Source of the DNA: Pseudomonadota bacterium
GTDB taxonomy: Bacteria; Pseudomonadota; Alphaproteobacteria; Sphingomonadales; Sphingomonadaceae
NCBI GenBank assembly: GCA_030271595.1
Contig: JARXKO010000006.1
Span: 2,560-9,273, forward strand
Reading direction: 5' to 3'
Length of the DNA stretch: 6,714 nt
Of this stretch, positions 1 to 4,948 are shown in pieces. The position numbers and the translations under genes are program-made. The notes under the pieces were generated by a model. It ran no database searches, had not been told where the DNA came from, and worked only from the letters and a program-made list of their open reading frames with translations. Numbering within the stretch: position 1 is the first letter of the stretch; each line of letters begins with the position of its first letter.

Positions 1-158
1 GGACGCCCTTCGGCGTTGGCCGCATGGCGGGCGAGGAACGAGGCATGAAGCTCGGCCAGCTCCTCATGGGCGCGGCGCACTTCGGGATCGTCTGATTTTG
101 CGGCCATCTCGCGGCACTGGCGCTCGCGGTCGCGATGATACAGTTCTTGTTCGCCCAT
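1..158 (-). CDS. small Glu/Arg-rich hypothetical protein, 3' end cut off by window
   Basis: I do not recognise a named family. The frame starts at an ATG at 158 and is open to the left edge, giving 52 complete codons plus a partial one. The peptide begins MGEQELYHRDRERQCREMAA and continues with segments such as RRAHEELAELHASFLARHAA. It is strongly charged, rich in Glu, Arg, His and Ala, and should be mostly amphipathic helix; there is no signal peptide or membrane segment. Codons favour G or C at the third position, like the neighbouring genes, which supports real coding. The start is preceded by a G-rich stretch (GGGGTAGGG) that could serve as a weak ribosome binding site; the frame is open upstream to a TAG at 237-239, but no better start is seen. 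It resembles small helical proteins I remember from sphingomonads with motifs like 'RAHxELAxxH', whose role is unknown. The C-terminus is missing, so length and domain cannot be judged. Confidence 0.6.
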   Translation of the reverse strand, partial: MGEQELYHRDRERQCREMAAKSDDPEVRRAHEELAELHASFLARHAANAEGR

Positions 159-220
159 GGCCCTACCCCGACACGCAGGCGAACATAATCGCGGGCCCAA
201 GCCTGCCGGTTGAGTCGGCC

Positions 221-253
221 CGTCGCCGAAACGATACTATAATTTCGGTGGCG
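221..253. repeat. imperfect inverted repeat with a TATAAT in its loop
   Basis: Arms 221-231 (CGTCGCCGAAA) and 243-253 (TTTCGGTGGCG) can pair over 11 positions, including two G:U pairs if read as plus-strand RNA, around an 11-nt AT-rich loop. The core CCGAAA/TTTCGG is exact. There is no T-run after it on either strand, so it is not a standard intrinsic terminator. The loop and first arm base contain TATAAT at 238-243 on the plus strand. The site lies in the 187-bp gap between the end of the serine hydrolase and the start of the small protein, both on the minus strand. It could be a protein-binding palindrome upstream of the small gene. Function is not shown by the sequence. Confidence 0.35.
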
Positions 254-345
254 TAGCGAATCCCGCGGTTATCCGCCTTTTTCCTAAGCCTTTCATCTAG
301 CTGGATAATTTTGTCGCACAGCCGACATTCCGAGGACCGTCGTGG

Positions 346-1644
346 TCAGTTATTGCCTTGCGAAGCGCTGTCCGCGACCTCGGCGAGCGGGCTTTGCGCC
401 GAGGTTTCGCTGCCCCCGCCAAGCTTGAGCCAGTCGCGGAACGGCAGATGATACAGCTGGTCGATGACTTCGAACTCGAGCCCGCCGGGCTGCGAATCAT
501 TGCTGTTCCACAGTGCGACGACGCCGCTTTTCAGTGCCGGGTCGAACAGGATCAGCGAGCGGTAGCCGTTGATCCCGCCGCGATGGCCGATCAGGCGGTG
601 GCCGGCATACTCATAACTGCGCCAGCCAAAGCCGTACCAGGCGTCGCCGAGCCGCTCGAGATATTGGCGCAATCGCCCGCGCTCGGTCGGGGTTTTCACA
701 TAGGGGGCGTGGATCGTCGCCAGCACCGACCCGTCGAGGACATCGGGCATCTCCCCCATCTGCGCCAGCATCCACAGGCTCATGTCCTTGATATTGCTGT
801 TGATCCCGCCCGCGCCGGGAACCCGGTAATAGGTATCGAGCATCGGCAGCTCGCGGCCGCCGGCGCCGTGGGGCCGGGCCCAGCTCGGATTGGCCATCAG
901 CGCGGCCATCGTCACGCTGGCGTGGGTCATCCCGATGGGATTGAAGAGATAGCGCTGGACGGCGAGCGGATAGGGCAGGCCGGTAACCCTCGCCACCATC
1001 TCGCTCGACGCATCGAACGCGACATTCTGGTACGACCAGCAGGTCCCCGGCGCGCAGGTCGCGTTGAGTAGCGCCAGATTGTGGCGCAGGAAGCTCGGGT
1101 TCATCCCTTCCTCGAGCTTGTTGTCATAGGCGTTGCGGTAAAGGCCGAGGCGATGCGACAGCAGATCGGCGACGGTTGCCCGATATTCATTGCCGGCGGG
1201 AAGCTTGAGGTCGGGCGCGTACTTGGCGACCGGTGCGTTGAGGTTGATCTTGCCCTGCTCGGCGAGCTTTGCGACCATCGTCGCGGCGACCCCTTTCGAC
1301 ACCGAGGCCCAGCGGAACACGGTGTCGGGGGTGACCGGGTCGCCCGATCCGCGATGGGTTTCGCCATACCCCTTGAGAAAGGTGATGCGGCCATTTTCGA
1401 CCACCCCGACGGCGAGGCCGACCATGCCCGGCTTGGCGATCAATTGCCGCAGCCGCCCGTCGAGCGCCGCATAATCGACATCGCGCCGGGCCGCGGGTTC
1501 GAGCGCCGCGAGCCGCACATGCGATGCCGCTGCCTCGGACCCTTCATGGACCGCGGGGTCGCTTGGCTGCATCGCCAGCAACGATGCCGCCGCCACCAAC
1601 GCGCCGGCCCCGATCGCGATTTTCTGATAAAGCTTCAACGACAT
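346..1644 (-). CDS. secreted serine hydrolase, beta-lactamase / CubicO (class C-like) family
   Basis: A 432-residue protein of the beta-lactamase-related serine hydrolase family (PF00144), which includes class C beta-lactamases, DD-peptidases and esterases. All three active-site motifs are visible: SxxK as SVSK (Ser114, Lys117), YxN as YQN (205-207), and HRG (354-356) at the place of the KTG box, as in the HTG of the R61 DD-peptidase. A hydrophobic stretch at about residues 9-25 after Lys4 and Lys8 suggests a signal peptide or anchor and a periplasmic location; the cleavage site is unclear. Cys197 and Cys202, just before YQN, could form a disulfide. The length is normal for a one-domain member; the last 25 residues are polar and probably disordered. 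ATG at 1644 is chosen because the signal segment follows it directly; GGGGAG lies very close upstream. The gene is divergent from the lapA-pyrF cluster. The substrate cannot be told; peptidase, esterase or amidase are all possible, and a true beta-lactamase is less likely. Confidence 0.88.
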   Translation of the reverse strand: MSLKLYQKIAIGAGALVAAASLLAMQPSDPAVHEGSEAAASHVRLAALEPAARRDVDYAALDGRLRQLIAKPGMVGLAVGVVENGRITFLKGYGETHRGSGDPVTPDTVFRWASVSKGVAATMVAKLAEQGKINLNAPVAKYAPDLKLPAGNEYRATVADLLSHRLGLYRNAYDNKLEEGMNPSFLRHNLALLNATCAPGTCWSYQNVAFDASSEMVARVTGLPYPLAVQRYLFNPIGMTHASVTMAALMANPSWARPHGAGGRELPMLDTYYRVPGAGGINSNIKDMSLWMLAQMGEMPDVLDGSVLATIHAPYVKTPTERGRLRQYLERLGDAWYGFGWRSYEYAGHRLIGHRGGINGYRSLILFDPALKSGVVALWNSNDSQPGGLEFEVIDQLYHLPFRDWLKLGGGSETSAQSPLAEVADSASQGNN

Positions 1645-1696
1645 GCTCCCCGCCCGGCTAAGCTGTGACGCTGGCCGGCGCGGCGCTCAACGGCCA

Positions 1697-1725
1697 AATG
1701 GGTCGCTTGCGGCGAACCGAGTCAA
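1697..1725 (-). promoter_or_regulatory. possible weak promoter for the serine hydrolase gene
   Basis: On the minus strand TTGACT (complement of 1720-1725) is a near match to a sigma-70 -35 box. A 17-bp spacer leads to CCCATT (complement of 1697-1702), which is a poor -10. This would give a leader of roughly 45 nt before the ATG at 1644. Many alphaproteobacterial promoters have poor -10 matches, so it is possible but could be chance. No convincing plus-strand promoter for the lapA-like gene was seen in the same 152-bp divergent gap. Confidence 0.2.
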
Positions 1726-1796
1726 AGGCGCGACGAGCGGGGATTCTGGCAATCGCCGGGGCGGTGGCCTAAACGCCGCTTCGGAAACTCGAATCG

Positions 1797-2087
1797 ATGC
1801 AATTCCTCAAAACGCTCCTCTGGGTGCTGGTCGCGGTAGTCGTGGCCCTGTTCGCCAGCCGCAACTGGGTGCCGGTGACGCTCAGTCTGTGGGGCGATAT
1901 CCAGGCCGATATCAAGGTCCCGCTGCTGTTGCTGCTGATGTTCCTGCTCGGCATGGTCCCGACCTGGGCGATCATGCAGGGCAAGGTGTGGGCGATGAAG
2001 CGGCGGCTCGAGGCGCTCGAGCGGACTCGCGCCGCCGACCCCGCTCCCGATCTCGCCGACTCCAGACTGGCCGAGCCGCCGCTTTGA
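1797..2087 (+). CDS. LapA-domain (DUF1049) inner-membrane protein
   Basis: A 96-residue protein with two hydrophobic helices, at about residues 6-21 and 41-60, separated by a short loop (SRNWVPVTLSLWGDIQADIK) and followed by a basic then Ala/Pro-rich cytoplasmic tail. The 'FASRNWxPVTLSLWG' stretch and the two-helix layout match the LapA / YciS family (PF06305), small inner-membrane proteins linked to lipopolysaccharide assembly in E. coli. Residues 61-77, with KVWAMKRRLEALER, could be a short coiled coil. In E. coli lapA also lies close to pyrF, with lapB between them; here no lapB is present. The ATG at 1797 gives a full first helix; the ribosome site is weak (GGA about 11 nt upstream). Its stop overlaps the start of pyrF by four bases, so the two are probably co-translated. 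The role in this organism is inferred from the family only, so no symbol is assigned. Confidence 0.85.
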   Translation: MQFLKTLLWVLVAVVVALFASRNWVPVTLSLWGDIQADIKVPLLLLLMFLLGMVPTWAIMQGKVWAMKRRLEALERTRAADPAPDLADSRLAEPPL

Positions 2088-2770
2088 ACCCGGTGTTCGT
2101 CGCCATCGACACGCCCGATCTCGACCGCGCGCTCGGCCTCGCCGCGGCGCTCGGGGATCAGGTTGGCGGGATCAAACTGGGTCTCGAATTCTTTGCCGCG
2201 CAAGGGCCCGAAGGGGTGCGCAGGATCGCCGCGCTCGGGCTTCCGATATTCCTCGATCTGAAGCTCCACGACATCCCCAATACCGTGGCCAAGGCGGTCG
2301 CGTCGCTGGCCCCGCTCGAGCCCGCGGTGCTGACCGTCCACGCCGCCGGCGGCCAAGCCATGCTCGAAGCCGCCAAGGCCGCCGCGCCCGCCGCCACCAA
2401 GGTCGTCGGCGTGACCGTTCTGACCAGTCTCGACAGCGGCGACCTCGAGGCCACCGGCGTGGGCGGTAGCCCAAGCGCCCAGGTCGCGCGCCTCGCCGCG
2501 TTGTGCGCATCGGCCGGACTCGACGGGATCGTGTGTTCGGGGGCCGAGGTCGCGTCGGCCCGCGATCAGTGGCCCGAAGGCTTTTTCGTCGTCCCCGGGG
2601 TCCGCCCCGAAGGCGGCGACGCCGACGACCAGAAGCGGGTCGTCACTCCTGCCCAGGCGCTCGGCCGCGGCGCCTCGATCCTCGTCATCGGCCGGCCGAT
2701 CACCGGCGCCACCGACCCGGCGAGCGCCGCCCGCGCCATCGCCGACAGTTTGAAAAGGCACGTTCTATGA
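2084..2770 (+). CDS. pyrF: orotidine 5'-phosphate decarboxylase
   Basis: Converts orotidine monophosphate to UMP, the last step of de novo pyrimidine synthesis, in the cytoplasm. The 228-residue product has the expected family motifs: VAIDTPD at the N-terminus (Asp9), GIKLGLEFF with Lys31, the catalytic D-x-K-x-x-D block in [13 protein letters not shown] (Asp58, Lys60, Asp63), TVHAAGG (84-90), PGVRP (171-175) and the phosphate-binding GRPIT (203-207). The start is taken as TTG at 2084, which gives MNPVFVAID as is usual for this family and overlaps the TGA of the upstream gene as TTGA; the only other close start is GTG at 2093, which leaves a shorter N-terminus. A much longer in-frame extension to an ATG at 1643 is non-homologous and covers the lapA-like gene in another frame, so it is rejected. 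The stop overlaps accD as ATGA. Weak start codon plus overlap suggests translation by coupling from the upstream gene. Confidence 0.95.
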   Translation: MNPVFVAIDTPDLDRALGLAAALGDQVGGIKLGLEFFAAQGPEGVRRIAALGLPIFLDLKLHDIPNTVAKAVASLAPLEPAVLTVHAAGGQAMLEAAKAAAPAATKVVGVTVLTSLDSGDLEATGVGGSPSAQVARLAALCASAGLDGIVCSGAEVASARDQWPEGFFVVPGVRPEGGDADDQKRVVTPAQALGRGASILVIGRPITGATDPASAARAIADSLKRHVL

Positions 2771-3624
2771 GCTGGCTGAGCCGAGTCCGCAGCGGGATCC
2801 CGTTCCTGCCCAAACGCCAGAGCACCGAGAATCTGTGGCACAAATGCAAGAAGTGCCAGACGATGATCTTCACCAAGGAATGGGAAGACAATCTGCTCGT
2901 CTGCCCGCGCTGCGGCTTTCACGACCGAATCGGCCCGCAGGCGCGGTTCGAGCAATTGTTCGACGGCGCCAAGTGGCAGTTGCTCGACTCGCCGAGCGTG
3001 CGCGAAGACCCGCTCAAGTTCCGCGACACCAAACGCTATACCGAGCGGCTCAAGGCGGCGCGCAGCGCCAATGGCGAGCGCGACGCACTGGTCACTGCGC
3101 GCGGCAAGATCGACGGCCGCAAGGCGGTGGTCGGGGTCCAGGATTTCGCCTTCATGGGCGGATCGATGGGAATCGCGGTCGGCGCCTCGTTCGTCGCCGG
3201 GGTCAAGGCCGCGATCAAGGACAATTGCCCCTACATCCTGTTCACCGCGGCCGGCGGCGCCCGGATGCAGGAGGGCATTTTGAGCCTTATGCAAATGCCG
3301 CGCACGACCGTCGCCCGAGCCGAGCTCAGGGAAGCCGGGCTGCCCTATATCGTCATCCTCACCGATCCGACCACGGGCGGGGTCACCGCCTCCTATGCGA
3401 TGCTCGGCGACGTCCAGCTGGCCGAGCCCGGCGCGCTGATCGGCTTTGCCGGCCAGCGGGTGATCGAACAGACCATCCGCGAGAAATTGCCCGACGGCTT
3501 CCAGCGCGCCGAATATCTGCTCGAACATGGCATGATCGACATGGTCGTGCCCCGCGGCCAGCTGCGCGAGCGATTGGCGCTGCTCATCGCCTACCTCGCG
3601 CCGGAGAAGAAGGCGGCGGCGTGA
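2767..3624 (+). CDS. accD: acetyl-CoA carboxylase carboxyltransferase beta subunit
   Basis: With AccA it transfers the carboxyl group from carboxybiotin on AccB to acetyl-CoA, forming malonyl-CoA, the committed step of fatty-acid synthesis. The 285-residue length is typical. A four-cysteine zinc ribbon lies near the N-terminus (Cys27, Cys30, Cys46, Cys49, in HKCKKC and CPRCGF). The crotonase-like carboxyltransferase domain follows, with FMGGSMG (129-135), the glycine-rich GGARMQEG (163-170), [15 protein letters not shown] (201-215) and [11 protein letters not shown] (226-236). The ATG at 2767 gives the canonical MSWLSRVR start; AAAAGG at 2753-2758 is a suitable ribosome binding site 8 nt upstream, and the start overlaps pyrF's stop as ATGA. 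Downstream, folC follows after a repeat-filled gap. In many alphaproteobacteria accD sits between trpA and folC; here its upstream neighbour is pyrF instead. The call is secure. Confidence 0.97.
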   Translation: MSWLSRVRSGIPFLPKRQSTENLWHKCKKCQTMIFTKEWEDNLLVCPRCGFHDRIGPQARFEQLFDGAKWQLLDSPSVREDPLKFRDTKRYTERLKAARSANGERDALVTARGKIDGRKAVVGVQDFAFMGGSMGIAVGASFVAGVKAAIKDNCPYILFTAAGGARMQEGILSLMQMPRTTVARAELREAGLPYIVILTDPTTGGVTASYAMLGDVQLAEPGALIGFAGQRVIEQTIREKLPDGFQRAEYLLEHGMIDMVVPRGQLRERLALLIAYLAPEKKAAA

Positions 3625-3644
3625 GCGCCTCCCCTCCCGCCAGC

Positions 3645-3664
3645 GGGAGGGGCCGGGGGTGGGG
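3645..3664 (+). other. putative G-quadruplex motif, plus strand
   Basis: Four consecutive G-runs of 3, 4, 5 and 4 are separated by loops of 1 (A), 2 (CC) and 1 (T) bases, which fits the usual G3+N1-7 quadruplex pattern with very short loops. It is made by the right hairpin arm plus the G-rich flank of repeat unit 1. It lies in the sense strand, so it could also form in the accD-folC mRNA, in competition with the hairpin. Confidence 0.5.
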
Positions 3665-3691
3665 CTGTCGATGACGTCGGCGAGGCACCAT

Positions 3692-3710
3692 CCCCACCCC
3701 AACCCCTCCC
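3692..3710 (-). other. putative G-quadruplex motif, minus strand
   Basis: The plus strand shows C-runs of 4, 4, 4 and 3 with loops A, AA and T, so the minus strand carries four G-runs with loops of 1-2 bases. It is the inverted counterpart of the motif at 3645-3664 and belongs to repeat unit 2. In the mRNA this stretch is C-rich and could instead pair with the G-rich flank of unit 1. Confidence 0.45.
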
Positions 3711-3717
3711 GCGAGCG

Positions 3718-3724
3718 GGAGGGA
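3718..3724 (+). promoter_or_regulatory. folC ribosome binding site inside a repeat hairpin arm
   Basis: GGAGGGA at 3718-3724 is the only good Shine-Dalgarno match ahead of the GTG at 3731, with six bases (CTTTAA) between. Except for its last A, the site lies within the right arm of the palindrome of repeat unit 2 (3715-3723), which pairs perfectly with 3704-3712. When that hairpin forms, the site is hidden; when ribosomes or another structure open it, folC can be translated. Confidence 0.6.
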
Positions 3725-3730
3725 CTTTAA

Positions 3731-4948
3731 GTGGACTTCGCGCGCTCCACCCACCCCGGCGTCCAGGCTCAGCTCGACCGCCTGACCATGATCTCGCCCG
3801 CCGGCGACCGCCTCGGGCTCGAACGGATCGCCGTCCTCCTCGACCGCCTCGGCCGTCCGCAGGATCGGCTGCCGCCCATTTTCCATGTCGCCGGGACCAA
3901 CGGCAAGGGCTCGACCATCGCCATGCTCCGCGCCGCGATCGAGGGCGCGGGCCACTCGGTGCATGTCTTCACCAGCCCGCACCTCGTCCGCTTCAACGAA
4001 CGCATCCGGGTCGCCGGGCGGTTGATCGACGATGCCGCGCTCGAACAGTTGCTAAGCGAGGTCCTCACCGTCGCCGAAGGGGTCGAGCCGAGCTTCTTCG
4101 AAGTCGCGACGGCGGTCGCTTTGCTCGCCTTCGCCCGCACTCCCGCCGACGCCTGCTTGCTTGAGGTCGGGCTCGGCGGGCGGCTTGATTCGACCAACAT
4201 CGTCGCCCGGCCATTGGTGTGCGGGATCGCCAGCGTCGGCCTCGACCATCAGCAATATCTCGGCACCACGCTGGCCGAAATCGCCGCGGAGAAAGCCGCC
4301 ATCGCCAAGGCCGGCGTGCCGCTGGTCGCGCTCGCCCAGCCGCCCGCAGCAGAAGCGGCGATCATCGCCACCGCCGCCGAGCTCGGCGCGCCGCTCCTGA
4401 TCGAAGGCCGCGACTGGTCGGCCGACCAAGCGTTGATCCCGGCTCTGCCCGGCGCGCACCAGGTCCGCAATGCCAACCTCGCCTGGCACATGCTCGCCGC
4501 GCAGGATCGTTTGGCAATCCGCCACGACGATTTCGTCGCCGCGCTCAAGCGGGTCGAGTGGCCGGGGCGGCTCCAGCGCCTCGGCGACGGCCCGCTCACC
4601 CAAGGGGTCGAGACGTGGATCGACGGCGCCCATAATGGCGATGCCGCGGCGGCGCTGGCACGCTATCTCGCCGCGGCCGGGGCGATGCATCTCATCCTCG
4701 GAATCCTCGCCAACAAGGATGCGGAGGACATCGTCGGGCTGCTCAAGCCGCACGCGCTGTCGCTGACCTTCGTGCCGGTCCCCGATCACGAGCATCACGA
4801 TCCTGCCGTGCTCGCCAGGCGCTTCGGCGGATCGGCGGCGGCGAGCGTCGCGGACGCCCTCCCCCGCCTGCCCGCGCCGCGACTGATCGCCGGTTCGCTC
4901 TACCTCGCCGGAGCCGCGCTCGCCGCCAATAATGAGGTGCCCGGCTAG
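3731..4948 (+). CDS. folC: bifunctional folylpolyglutamate synthase / dihydrofolate synthase
   Basis: Adds glutamate to dihydropteroate and to folates with ATP, making and retaining cellular folate. The 405-residue protein has the Mur-ligase-like order: P-loop AGTNGKGST (54-62), TSPHLVRFNERI (81-92), EVGLGGRLDSTN (145-156), LDHQQYLG (171-178) with the following EKAAI whose Lys188 is the likely carbamylated lysine, then WPGRLQRL (277-284) and DGAHN (298-302) at the start of the C-terminal domain. It is slightly shorter than the usual 420-430 residues. The GTG at 3731 is chosen because MDFARSTHPGVQAQLDRL matches the usual N-terminus and a ribosome site lies six bases upstream. It probably shares a transcript with lapA-like, pyrF and accD. 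Expression may be tuned by the repeat that hides its ribosome site. The TAG stop overlaps the stop of the converging permease gene. Whether it has both activities or only the polyglutamylase cannot be told from the motifs alone. Confidence 0.95.
   Translation: MDFARSTHPGVQAQLDRLTMISPAGDRLGLERIAVLLDRLGRPQDRLPPIFHVAGTNGKGSTIAMLRAAIEGAGHSVHVFTSPHLVRFNERIRVAGRLIDDAALEQLLSEVLTVAEGVEPSFFEVATAVALLAFARTPADACLLEVGLGGRLDSTNIVARPLVCGIASVGLDHQQYLGTTLAEIAAEKAAIAKAGVPLVALAQPPAAEAAIIATAAELGAPLLIEGRDWSADQALIPALPGAHQVRNANLAWHMLAAQDRLAIRHDDFVAALKRVEWPGRLQRLGDGPLTQGVETWIDGAHNGDAAAALARYLAAAGAMHLILGILANKDAEDIVGLLKPHALSLTFVPVPDHEHHDPAVLARRFGGSAAASVADALPRLPAPRLIAGSLYLAGAALAANNEVPG

Larger units (their letters stand above)
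3631..3723. repeat. pair of inverted palindromic repeat units (REP/BIME-like) between accD and folC
   Basis: Two copies of one unit lie in opposite orientation around a 27-bp spacer (3665-3691). Unit 1 (3631-3664) is a perfect hairpin, CCCCTCCCGC (3631-3640) and GCGGGAGGGG (3643-3652) around CA, followed by a G-rich flank to 3664. Unit 2 (3692-3723) is its near-exact inverted copy: a C-rich flank (3692-3703), then arms 3704-3712 and 3715-3723 around GA. The copies differ in the hairpin loop, at two flank bases and by one G. Each unit can fold alone, or the two can pair with each other as one long stem. The layout resembles bacterial REP/BIME elements, and I recall similar GC-rich intergenic palindromes in sphingomonad genomes, but copy number cannot be checked here. 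No T-run follows either hairpin, so it is not a classic terminator. It fills nearly the whole 106-bp accD-folC gap. Confidence 0.85.

Noticed and set aside
192..222. CGGGCC/GGCCCG inverted repeat with a 19-bp loop
   Set aside because: Short arms of pure G and C are expected by chance at this base composition; no T-run or conserved context.
295..306. Near-palindrome ATCTAGCTGGAT downstream of the hydrolase
   Set aside because: Ten of twelve positions are symmetric, but it stands alone without promoter elements and could be chance.
358..1668. Two long plus-strand frames opposite the serine hydrolase
   Set aside because: The hydrolase shows three catalytic motifs in the right order; the opposite frames show none and have shadow-like composition.
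1643..2083. N-terminal extension of pyrF to an ATG at 1643
   Set aside because: The extension does not resemble PyrF and overlaps the clear LapA-domain gene in another frame; the TTG at 2084 gives the normal N-terminus.
3631..3652. Intrinsic terminator after accD
   Set aside because: The hairpin is strong but followed by C and G, not a T-run; it belongs to a repeat unit that has an inverted copy nearby.
3671..3680. TGACGTC-like palindrome in the repeat spacer as an operator
   Set aside because: It is only a 6-bp palindrome (GACGTC) in GC-rich DNA, with no second site or position relative to a promoter.
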